Source: Dipteris shenzhenensis (lineage: Eukaryota; Polypodiophyta; Polypodiopsida; Gleicheniales). From it: a stretch of 64,000 nt of DNA. Location of the stretch: the NCBI GenBank assembly GCA_047967505.1, contig CM106541.1. One strand, written 5' to 3'. This document shows, piece by piece, positions 10,302 through 20,493 of the stretch. The position numbers were made by a program, and so were the translations under genes. Every line of letters starts with the position of its first letter. Position 1 is the stretch's first letter. A model generated the notes under the pieces. It ran no database searches and was not told where the DNA came from. It was given only the letters and a program-made list of their open reading frames with translations.

Positions 10302-10949
10302 AGCACTTCTTCTTCTGCTTCCTCTTGGAAGTTTCCTCGTCATCAGAGTCATCCTTCTTGGACTTGCCACTGTTAGCCATCGACGACCTCGCTTTCGTTC
10401 CCTCTATTCTCCACTCTTTACCCCTACCCAGCCCCTCTCCCAACACTTGTGCTCCCTGTCCAACCTTCTCTCTCTCTGCTTGTGTGAATGGAAGTTTTTC
10501 AAGAAGGTGAGTCTCTTTAAGCAATGTAGGTTCATTTTTTGTGAGATTTCATTTTATGAGTGTTGAAGCATGTTTCTCCTTGTATTGCTAAGGCTATGTG
10601 CTAATTTTCATGCTTGATTTTCAGAGGTTAAGGACAAAAAACGAGATTTGGTGAAAGAAAAAGACTCTCCTCTTCTCTTTTTAGTATTTCTCTTCCTCCT
10701 TTTTCTCCTTGTTTATAGGCTTATGCTTGTCTCCTCAATCCAATCCCTTTGAGAAGTTGCTTCTCTAAACTCCTCCTTCCTCTAACTAGTTATCTAAAAA
10801 ATAGTATGTTTCCTCTCTTTTGTAGGGCCACTCCTTAAAACACTGAGCAGGACTTTTCCAGGTAAGAAAGTGCTTCCTCTTTTTTCCTTTTGTTATTTTC
10901 GTTATTTGCATTGGCTTGCAGCTAGCGCCTTATGCGCTAGCTACAGTGA
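10302..10949. other. Spacer with a perfect stem-loop
   Basis: The dispersed repeat stops at 10301 and new sequence starts CACTTCTTCTTCTGC. A minus-strand frame (10524-10276, Lys/Ser/Asp/Glu-rich near its end) has no recognisable domain. At 10920-10942, AGCTAGCGC and GCGCTAGCT flank a CTTAT loop: a perfect 9-bp stem beside the repeat array. Confidence 0.35.
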
Positions 10950-12205
10950 TGGGTGTAGGAACCCTCTCTTCCCCTCTCTTTCCCTCTCTTCTCTTATTCC
11001 CTCTTCTTCCCCTCTTTTCCTCTTTTCCTCTCTCTTTCCCCCCCTCTTTCCCTCATATTCTTATGCTTATGCTCTTTTCCCCTCTTCTTTTTCCCTTCTT
11101 TTAATCTCTTTTCCCCTCTTCCTTCACTCTCTTTTTTCCTCTCTTTTTCTCCTCTTTTCATAAGCATATGCATTTGCCTATGCTTACGCTTATGCATGAG
11201 CATATGCTCATATGCTCGTGCATAAGCACAAGCTTATGCTTTCTCTCTTTTTCTCTTATGCTCATATGCTCATGCATAAGCATAAGCATATGCTTTCTTT
11301 CTTTTTCTCTTATGCTTATGCTCTTTTCCTCTCTTCTTTTTCCCTCTTCTTTTTCCCCTCTTTCAATCTCTTTTCCCCTCTTCCTTCTCTTATGCTTATG
11401 CTCTTTTCCCCTCTTTCAATCTCTTTTCCCCTCTTTCTTCTCTTCTTTTTCCCTCTTGTTTTTCCCCTCTTTCAAACATATGCCTATGCTTATGCTTATG
11501 CATGAGCATATGCTCATATGCTTATGCATAAGCATAATCATATTGCATAAGCATAAGCATATGCTTTCTCTGTTTTTCTCTTATGCTCATATGCTCATGC
11601 ATAAGCATAAGCATATGCTTTCTTTCTTTTTCTCTTATGCTTATGCTCTTTTTCCCTCTTCCTTCTCTTATACTTATGCTCTTTTCCTCTCTTCTTTTTC
11701 CTCTCTTCTTTTTCCCCTCTTCCTTCTCTTCTTTTTCCCCTCTTTCAATCTCTTTTTCCCTCCTTTCCTTCTCTTATTTTTTCCCTCTTTCAATCTCTTT
11801 TCCCCTCTTCCTTCTCTTATGCTTATGCTTATGCATGAGCATATGTCTCCTTCTCCTTCTCCTTTCCTTCTCTTCTTTTCCCCTCTCTTTTTCTCTTCTT
11901 TTCATAAGCATATGACTATGCCTATGCTTATGCTTATGCTTATGCATGAGCATATGCTCAAATGCTCATGCATAAGCATAAGCATATGCTTTCTCTCTTT
12001 TTCTCTTATGCATATGCTTTCTCTCTTTTTTCTCTTATGCATATTTGGTTCTTTTCCCCTCTTCTTTCTCTTCTTTTCCCCTCTCCTTCTCTTATGCTTC
12101 TCCTTCTCTTTTCCTTCTCTTATGCTTCTCTTATGCTTCTCCTTCTCTTATGCATATGCTTTCCCTCATATGCTTTCCGTCTTATGCATATGCTTATTTC
12201 CTTCT
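10950..12205. repeat. Pyrimidine-rich repeat with ATGCATAAGC palindromic islands
   Basis: Runs of CTCTTTTCCCCTCTTCC alternate with islands of TATGCTTATGC and GCATAAGCATAAGCATATGC. The islands contain both TATGCTTATGC and its complement GCATAAGCATA, so they can pair with themselves. Long open frames exist (11168-12211 in one frame), but the translation is only Ser/Phe/Leu/Met/Tyr repeats. I annotate repeat DNA, not a gene. Confidence 0.8.
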
Positions 12206-12304
12206 CCTTAGTCGTATTCAGTTCTTTTTTCACATGCTCCTTAGTCGTATTTGGTTCTTTTGTTTTTCAAATAGATTCTAAATATAACAACCACGTCCTC
12301 ACCC

Positions 12305-13967
12305 ATGGGTGTCCTCCCTAAACCTCAACTCGGTTCCCCACGTCGCGGGATTATAGACATAGCTTCGCTACTAGCTCATGTAAAAGAGAAGATTGCGCAA
12401 GAGAGTGACTGGGTGAAGTACAACGTGGGGGTGCGTGCTTTTGCGTGGGGTCCAAGCCAAAGGGTAGTGGAGCAAGGGCGACTGAGAAACATACGACACA
12501 ACCTACAGGATCTTTGTAGGTTGTGGAGAGACTGCCACGACCGATGGAGCCTCAAATATGATTGTGTAAAGGACATAATGGATTGTGTGGAGGCATTCGT
12601 GGATTACGAGTACATAATCGCTGAAGAGCATGATCGCATATTAGAAGAGGTGGAGGATGAGGTCCCCACAGTGACTCGCCTAGCGGTGCGGAGGAGGAAA
12701 GTATCTCAGACAATAATGCAGAGTAAGAGACCTCCTCCACAAAAGTACCCATTGTCCAGCCATCCCCTCTAGCCCCTTCGACTGAGGGGTCATCACTTGG
12801 GCATGCCCATTGTAAGGGAAGGAAGAGTAGGAGGGGTCGTTTATGTTGTGCTGACTCAGGAGATGTAGACGAGTCAGCACACTCACATCCCTACAAGACT
12901 CCACTTGGTCCCGAGACCCAGTACTAGTTAGGTCCCTTGCCCTCTCCTACTCCCATTGCTACTCCTCGCTCTGGAAGCGCTTGCATAAACACCACTCGCT
13001 TTGACTCTTCCACTACCATGAGTCCTCTTTCCCCGGTTGAGGACCTATCCTATCAAATCATGGATGTTGGAGAGATAATAGAAGATAAAAAGGACGCAGC
13101 AATGATGGCCACCATGAGGCAGTTGATGAGCCACCACTTTAGGAGTGGCATAGCTACTGACTGGCAGTACCAAGATGACCAAAAGAAGCAGGCAGTCATT
13201 GATGAATTGAAAAGAAAATACCCTAATTTCCCAAATTGGGAGTTCAATGAGAATTACATGTAAGAGTGCATGGGTTTGGTCTTGAAGCATCGTAGGTCAA
13301 CCTTCCATACTTCCATCGCAAAGGGGAAGGCTAAACCCAGCTGGGCAGACAAAGCTGATTGGAAGTTTTTCAAGAAGCAAAACAGGGACCATCCCGAAAT
13401 GTTCGAGGGTCAGAGGAGGGCTGCGAGGAGATGGCTGGACTCCGTAGGTACTTTGCACTTTGGTGCAGGCAGACGGTTGGCATTCGAGGCAACTATGATA
13501 AGTCTACTTCTTCTCATTTAATGTATTGTTCTATTTGTTTTACTACATATTGCATGCACTTTATCTAACTCTCATAAATTGGGCCCACAGCAAGCTACGA
13601 TGGGTTGCCTTCCTACAGACGCAGAGACGAGATGTGCATTTTGCATAGGAATAAAGCGGTGGTTTATTGAGCGAGAGGCACTAGGAGCAATGGTCGATTG
13701 GACTGAGGTGGCTGCTCACACGGTATAAGTCTACTCCTACTTGTAATCTCACTTTTTAAACTTTTTTATTCTTTAAGTTCCAATCTAATTTCCAATTAAT
13801 ATGGTTTCACTCTTAGAATCAAACCTCGAACGTCCCATCAGTGAAGGTGAGCAATGATGATGAGGGATTAGGCTTACACGGCTTCGACGAGGGCCAGGGA
13901 TCAAGCACAGCTCACGAGGGCCAGGGATCAGGTCTCGATAAGGTGCAGCTCATGAGGGCCAAGGATT
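12305..13967 (+). pseudogene. CACTA-associated accessory gene (TNPA-like position), decayed
   Basis: The first frame, 12305-12772 (ATG, helical and charged, WVKYNVGVRAFAWGPSQ, LCRLWRDCHDRW), gives way to another frame (about 12770-13521) holding ELKRKYPNFPNWEFNENYM, stop TAA at 13261, then LKHRRSTFHTSIAKGK, SWADKADWKFFKKQNRD, GQRRAARRWLDSVGTLHFGA. A probable intron follows with a damaged donor (ATAAGT), then exon QATMGCLPTDAETRCAF...EREALGAMVDWTEV (about 13591-13724), donor GTATAAGT, and an acidic exon (NDDEGLGLHGFDEGQG). The same order (RYPNPPN, then VHFGAGG, then FYDDGL...DIWATGV, then acidic tail) occurs at 43.4-44.3 kb, so the two are related. I infer the second gene of CACTA elements; the biochemical role is unknown. 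Confidence 0.45.
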
Positions 13968-14247
13968 AGGCTAGCAAGACGAGGACGAGGACGAGGACGA
14001 TGATTCGGATGAGCAGCAGTAGTAGTAGTAGTAGTTTGCATATACTTACCATATATATGCTTTTGTATATCGGCTCGTTTGAGTGATTTTGTATCACCCT
14101 TTTCGAAAGGGTAATTTTGTGACAAACAATGTTGTATATCTTCGACATGTATATGCTTCTGTTGCTCGATTCATTTGAGCGATTTTGTATCACCCTTTCC
14201 ACAAGGAAAATTTTATTTAAAAAAAAAAATATTTGTAATTACTAAAT

Positions 14248-14526
14248 AAAAAACATTAGTGGGGCAAACAAGGCTTGTTGTGGCCCTATTTAGCCCCACT
14301 AATGTTTTTTTAAAGCTTCTTTTAATCATCGCTATATAGCGACGTTTACTAGTGTCGCTATATAGCGATATTTATTAGTGTCGCTATATAGTGATGCTTA
14401 TATAGCGACCGTTCTTTTTCGATGCTTATCGCGACATAAATAACGACCTTTGCGCCCGTAAAAAAAAACTTTTTATTGTAAAAAAGGTCGGTATTTTCGT
14501 CAGAAAAGGACCTATGCCTTATAGTG
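14248..14526. mobile_element. CACTA-family right terminus with palindromic subterminal repeats
   Basis: The sequence ends GGACCTATGCCTTATAGTG at 14526, i.e. a CACTATAAGG terminus on the minus strand. Inside it lie three full copies and one partial copy of TCGCTATATAGCGA (14329, 14355, 14380 with one change, 14400) and a hairpin, AAACATTAGTGGGGC (14251-14265) with GCCCCACTAATGTTT (14293-14307). Palindromic subterminal repeats next to a CACTA end are typical of transposase-binding regions in this superfamily. The matching left terminus was not found, so the element's extent is unknown; the 12.3-14.0 kb gene is probably inside it. Confidence 0.6.
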
Positions 14527-14680
14527 GTTATGGTATTCTCTCAAAAATTTGTGGCGAGTGTGTCTTTAGAATGTAAACATGGCACCATTGCTCCATCGGA
14601 TCTTTGGAATCTAGATTCGGTGGGGTACGAAAAGCATCGTGATTGCATGTCTATCTTATTTTTATCAAGAGTTTAGAACT
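14527..14680. repeat. Isolated fragment of the 240-bp repeat
   Basis: Starting immediately after the CACTA end, this segment (GTTATGGTATTCTC ... GGTGGGGTACGAAAAGCATC) matches the tandem repeat found at 16.4-17.0 kb and, inverted, at 25.3-26.6 kb. The abrupt start fits insertion of the CACTA element into a repeat copy, or use of that copy as a break point. Confidence 0.6.
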
Positions 14681-16419
14681 AGGATGCGATAGGCCGCCTA
14701 AGGACAAAAGTAGAATGAAGTACCAAATTTATAATACATCGATTTCAACTAACAATGTTTTAAATTGAAATGAAAAAAGTATGTCGAGAATATTAGAATT
14801 GTTGTATCAATTCACAAATGAAAATGGTAAAGCTTGGAAGAATGAGAATAGTACATGTAGATGATTGCACAAAGATAATAGAAGAATAAGTAATAAATGA
14901 TATGAGCTGTATTACGAACATTTAAAAATGAATTTAGGTAAATGAACGTGAAAAAAGGAAAATATTAGACTTTAAACTAAGCTGATAATAGCAACTCCGA
15001 CCAAAGGACGTGTGTGTTTAAGTGTTCCCTTCTTGCAAAAGCCTCGGCACACAACAAATAGAAAAAGAAGAATTTAGAATAGCAAAAGCGAAAGTCAACA
15101 AAAAACATGAAATGGAAAACACATTTATCTACATGAAATGGAAAACTTTATATATATATAAAGTTTATATAACCGCACATAGTGTGGGCGGGGAGGCAGC
15201 GCGCTTCTTTTCTCAAAGATTTATAATCCAAGGGAATGGGCCCTTCCCCATGCGTCGAGATTGGAATCGCCAAGAATATTAGCACCGAGATTGAGTATCG
15301 TGAATATGCAAGAGGATAACATATTACCTAAATCTCAATGAGTGTATTTGTATTCTGAGTCAAGCATCCAAATTCTTGTATGTAGCAAGTATGTACGTCT
15401 ACTTCACTTTTTGAAAAGGTGTAAAAATACGTCTGAAATAGAAACAATATTTAAATACGGTATTATTGAACAAAAATTTTAAAATCTATCTTGTGTCAAA
15501 TTTTCATATATGAATTGCTAGATATAGTGTTGGAATCTGAAACAAGATTTCTGAGAATACATTTACAAATTACTACATGTACTGTTGGAATGTAATGGAA
15601 TGTAAAACAATATTTTTGACAATACGTTTATTATTTGGTTTATAAAAGCAAAAAATCTTAGCTCAAAAACTATCGATCCAGTATCTCGAGAAATCCTCCA
15701 CACAAACGAACGAATCGGAACGATCCACTATCTCAACAAATCCTGCGCTACCATTGGTGATCCAAGGCACTGCAATTCCAAATCAAATCTACTCGACGAT
15801 CGTGCACACATCCATCTCCGCTTTTTAATGTCGCTCCAGTTTGGAAAGTTGAGTCCTCGCATGTAGCCATTTCAATCGCAACAACGGACTATCTCATCTG
15901 GCACTGATGCATCATCCGCGAACGCCTCCTTCAGTCCGTTGATTCAACGACCCCTTGGCAACGGGAGACGGAGCGATACAGAGAGACCGATTCTTTCATT
16001 GATCTTTTCCCTGTGCATTTTACAAGGTGCACACACAGATCGTAGATGCAAAAACAAAATCTCACCGACCATCCACGCTCAATTGTCAATCTATGTTTTC
16101 CCACTTTGGTTTGCCTCTAGCCACGATCTTCTCCATTATGATCTAAAAGGCGGGCAGTGTGGGCTTTGTGTCTTCTTCATCGATTCAAATTTCAATCGTA
16201 TCATCGGCTAAATCTTTATACTTTGATATATTTTGATCGGATTGTACGCTTCCAAATCAGCGAAAGCAAGAATGGGTTGTACATCTTCAACGCATCTCAA
16301 GAAGCAAGCAATTGCGGATGGATGGAATCCTCCCTCGAAAGGCTATCGTAAGTCCACCTTATTGAACAATACACACTTTGATCGCCACTTGGTAGCTCTA
16401 GTTCCTATGATTTGATAAA
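14681..16419. other. No recognisable gene
   Basis: AT-rich to 15640, then a more balanced stretch to 16400 with several short plus-strand frames (15939-16211, for example). A GC-richer block at 15180-15300 (GGGCGGGGAGGCAGCGCGC) has no recognisable product. Confidence 0.3.
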
Positions 16420-17060
16420 ATTTGATTCGCCAAAGCCATGGTTGGGTGGGGTAGGAAAGCATCGTTGTGGTAGTCTCTTATGAGCGTGTCTTTAGAGTGT
16501 TATCGTGGTGCCATTGCTCTATCAGATCTTCAGATTCGGTGGGGTACGAAAAGCATCGTGATTACATCTCTATACTTATTATTATGAATAATTTAAAATG
16601 GCAACAAATATGTCCTCACTCTATTTTGAGGCTTTCATAATGGTGTGGCTGCTCTTTCCAAGTGCATGGTTGGGTGGGGTAGGAAAGCATTGTTGTGGTA
16701 GTCTCTTAAAATTCGATGTGAGCATATCCTTAGAATGTAATCATGTCGTCATTGCTTTATCAGATCTTTGGATTTAGTGGGGTACGAAAAGCGTCATGAT
16801 TGCATCTCTAAACTTATTGCTATAAATAATTTAAAATGAGAACATATGTGTCCTTACTTTATTTTAAAAAGTGTCATGATTGCATCTCTAAACATCTTTA
16901 TATAAACATATTAAAATGACAACTTATATGTTCTCAATGATTCCGAGACTTCCATAACTGTGTGGCTGCTCTTTCCATCTGATGCATATATATATATCAT
17001 AGTGATAGTCTAGTCTTGAAATTTTATGTAAACATGTATTTAGAATGTAACTATGAATTT
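16420..17060. repeat. 240-bp tandem repeats, left arm
   Basis: Landmarks GGTTGGGTGGGGTAGGAAAGC (16441 and 16669) and GTGGGGTACGAAAAGC (16538 and 16778) give a period of 228-240 bp. Each unit also contains two related half-motifs, GGTGGGGTAGGAAAGC and GGTGGGGTACGAAAAGC. The array lies directly upstream of the left-arm gene and is the inverted partner of 25270-26620. Confidence 0.75.
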
Positions 17061-17114
17061 TTTTGAATCATGCTTTTTTTGTTATGAATCATGGCTTTTT
17101 TGTTGTAATCATGA

Positions 17115-20100
17115 TTGGAGCATGTCTTCATTGATCGCATGTTGATTGAAAAATGTTCAAATTGTTGTAGAAGAGTACCTATTTGGATGGATCATATAAG
17201 TGTGATAGTCAGTCAAAAGAAAGAAGAGACCATGCATGAGAGCATATTAAAAGGCCAGGACAGAGCATTTCTCAATAAGGTCATTAGGAAACGTATGCTA
17301 GTATTCATAAGTGCTTTATCTCAAAATGAAATGGAGAGGATTACTCAAAGTGACCTCGCTATATTCCAGATTAAGTTCAACATTACCATAGAGATTGAAA
17401 AGAAGTTGAATGGTATCCAAAGATCAGATCTTTCAGTTGCTTCAAATTGGGAGAAAGAGGGACCGGAGAGATTGAATGCATACATTCGTAGGCTTCTAGA
17501 TGCTTATGAAAAACATCCTTCACCTCTTACCCAACAATAAGTATGTTAGTATTCATAAGTGCTTTATCTCAAAATGAAATGGAGAGGATTACTCAAAGTG
17601 ACCTCGCTATATTCCAGATTAAGTTCGACGTTGCCATAGAGATTGAAAAGAAGTTGAATGGTATCCAAAGATCAGATCTTTTGGTTGCTTCAAATTGGGA
17701 GAAAGAGGGACCGGAGAGATTGAACACATACATTCGTAGGCTTTTAGATGCTTATGAAAAACATCCTTCACCTCTTACCCAACATTAAGTAGACAAGGTC
17801 CAAATAGTATACCATACACTTTGGCTGTATAGAAGGACTAGAATACGTGTGATGCCTAGCAATGAGGCTAAAATATGTGAATTGACAAGTAAGGCTCGGA
17901 GATATTTTGCCCAAAGGTCCCTTGTTGTTGCACACTAGTTTCCTGAAGAGACACAAGCTATGCATATCATGGAAACATGTAATGTGCATGAGGTCACATA
18001 TTTTCACAGGTTTAGTGAGACAAATTTATAGAGAAAAAGAAAAATTTACTAGTGGGTCTTTTGGAACTACATATAAGGTCAGGGTAAAAGGTGTCCTAGG
18101 ATTGCATGAGCATCTTCATTTCATGGGCAAGCATTTTTGTGGGAGAGATGAAAACATTATGTGAGAAAGACTACGAGAGCTGACAGTTGTTGCAGTTAAG
18201 CACCTAGTATTGGTGTGTGCATTGGCTAAGACTAGAAAGACTACCAATTAGGTTATAACACCATATTTCAATGGTGGTACATTAGATGACTTCTTGAAGC
18301 AGCTTCCCACATCTATTGGGAGATATACAGAGTACATGGACAAGCACTTTGAGGAATGGAAGCATAACACGACTAAAGAATGTGATGCAAAAGGGTGATA
18401 TGCTCGAAAGAATTAAACAATTTACCAATGCTACTATTGATGTGGCCCATGCTTTGGCATTAGGTGCATCATTGCATGAGCATGGTTGGATCCATAGTGA
18501 CTTGCATCTTTGCAATGTCATTCTAGACTGGGCTCCCAAAGGACAGGTTCAGATAGGAATTATTGATTGGGTCCATGCTCTTCTTTTCAATGAGAAAAGA
18601 GGTCCCTTGTTTTAGGTCAAGAGACTACTAAAACCAGAGGATGATTTCAAGGCTCATGTTAAAAAAACAAATCTTTCCAAGCTTATAAGTGATTTTTCCC
18701 AAGAAGTAATAACATTGGATGGCGTAAGAATTAGGATTGAGGGAAAAAAATTGTGGTTCACTTGTCAAACATATTGCCATGGTGGACGAAATGTTGGCAT
18801 ATCAACTTTTAAAAGGCATCAACAAGTAGATCAAAGATGCAATGAGACTGCAATCATGTTCTCATTGACAAGAAAATAACAAAGAACATTATATGCCCTC
18901 GTGCAAGGAGCAAGTTCCAAGCTAATTCCATCTAATAGTCAAAGGATCTATAAGAGCATAGATAGACAAGTACAAGATGATTTGCATGACTTGGATGGAG
19001 AGGATGAATTTGCTACAATGATTAATAGTCTAGCAAATGAAGATGTAGATTCTGAACTTTCTTAGTAGATGGAATAATAAAGAGAGTCGATGAGCTACAA
19101 TTGTTATGGGATAAGCACCAGGTATCAATAGCATTACAAGATTAAATATTGCATATCTTTTTTGGAGATATGGGTGGATCTAGAAATAGAATTCGTCATG
19201 AGGAACTAAAAAATCCTAGTTTGAGTAAGTGTTTGGTTCAATTACCAGAGAACTTGGATGGAAATCTAAATGGGATACAGGAGCCAACATGTTAGGGTCA
19301 ACTTTATAAAGTATTTTCACATCTTGACATGGTTGAGTCAAAGCGATATAGAATATGCATGGAGATTGAAGCAAAAGCACATGATCCTATTTTGTATGAG
19401 CCAAGTAAAGAAGACAACTATGAGGAAATGTCGTATTTTGTAAATGTGATGGAATTAGTAAAAATACGAGGAAACTCAAACATAATTGCTTATCTTGTTT
19501 TGAGAAATGCATACAATGTTCTCAATGCCGTAAGGACATGCTATATTTTGAATATGATCCTATAGGTGCACAATTGAAATTGCTAGCTAAGAGTAAGAGT
19601 GTTTTCCATGAGTACTTGACAATGTGGAGAGATAAAAGTAGATGGTTACAAAGTGGAGACAATTGTATGCAATAAATATTTGATTTTTGGAAAGGTTCTA
19701 TACGTTTTGATGCATGTATTATCGTCGTACCATTCGATTGACAAAGAAGATGTGTAAGTGATATCCTAGAAATTTTACAATTCTTTTACATTGATGTGAC
19801 TTCCAAGCAAGTCAAATGACTCAAAAGGATTGTGGGGTTGTTGAGATAAAAGTTTTAAATGCTAGAAAGATTTCTTCGATAGATGCGTTGCCAATATTGT
19901 TCATCCCTTTTAGCTCTTAAAAAATAATTGAGAGCTCAAGTAGTGTCTTTCATGCATTCCTAAAGCCTATTTGTGAATGGCATCAACTTGGTATATGAAT
20001 ATCCAATTTATGATGTCATATCTCAAGGCAATTCTCTTTCCAAAAGCTTCACAGCTCGAGCCATGCTCATGTTGGTTACATGAGATCATCTAGCACAGTG

Positions 20101-20260
20101 CAAGATTGGGTTATTTAAAGATGGAGGGCAAGCATTTTGTCGTAGGGACAAAGCCATTTTCACCTTAACCTCCAATAATTGGACTTATGGACATGGTTCT
20201 CCGTATAGATATTGGTGTTATGGATTTGAGCATAAAGTGTCAACGTATGTGAATATATAA
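17115..20260 (+). pseudogene. Protein kinase + zinc finger + DDE transposase pseudogene, left copy
   Basis: In order on the plus strand: an unrecognised N-terminal region (17115-17788); a kinase N-lobe glycine loop SGSFGTTYKVRVKG (18051-18092); beta3-like HFMGK; a hinge-like ITPYFNGGTLDDFLKQL (18262-18305); catalytic loop HSDLHLCN (18493-18516, the HxDxxxxN pattern with Asp and Asn) and a metal-binding IIDW (Asp at 18564, in place of DFG). The C-lobe is missing. A zinc-finger-like FTCQTYCHGG...FKRHQQ follows (about 18757-18825), then transposase remnants: the WDGFQ core reduced to a stop-Cys-Asp (about 19796) and LVT-stop-DHLAQ (20070-20090). Many stops and frame changes make it dead. The kinase call is strong by motif order. 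The transposase call rests mainly on the better right copy. Confidence 0.6.
17297..17788. repeat. 246-bp direct duplication inside the left-copy gene
   Basis: 17297-17540 (MLVFISALSQNEMERITQSD to SPLTQQ-stop) is repeated from 17543 to 17788 with few changes (for example FNITIEI becomes FDVAIEI). The right arm has a single copy, so the duplication arose after the arms separated. Both copies stay open, which suggests it is recent. Confidence 0.8.
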
Positions 20261-20304
20261 ACCAACAATCTTGAAAATGAGATATCATATGCTCACTATC
20301 ATCG

Positions 20305-20493
20305 GAGAAGACTATTCACATGGATCTTTATTCATATACAAGAGGATAGAGATGGCTCAATATCTTGTTTCTAGCATGAGGCCATCTCTATCCTCCTGTA
20401 TATGAACAAAGATCCATGTGAATAGTCACAAGATATTGAGCCATCTCTATCCTCCTGTATATGAGCAAAGATCCATGTGAATAGTCTTCTCTG
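20305..20493. repeat. Small palindrome near the centre of the inverted repeat
   Basis: A block starting GAGAAGACTATTCACATGG (20305-20367) is followed by two inverted copies (20378-20427 and 20427-20493), each containing CATCTCTATCCTCCTGTATA and GATCCATGTGAATAGTC. The spacer between the first pair is about 10 bp, so a stable hairpin is possible. Confidence 0.75.

Noticed and set aside
10276-10524. Short Lys/Asp/Glu-rich protein on the minus strand
   Set aside because: Spans the junction between the dispersed repeat and new sequence, no domain, no support.
11168-12211. 347-codon open frame
   Set aside because: The translation is only Ser/Phe/Leu/Met/Tyr low-complexity following the repeat; overlapping frames are open as well. 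It is a composition artefact.
6680-14526. One CACTA element from CCACTACAAAAAAAG (6680) to CTTATAGTG (14526)
   Set aside because: Beyond the CACTA letters the two ends do not match, and a dispersed repeat and a satellite lie between.
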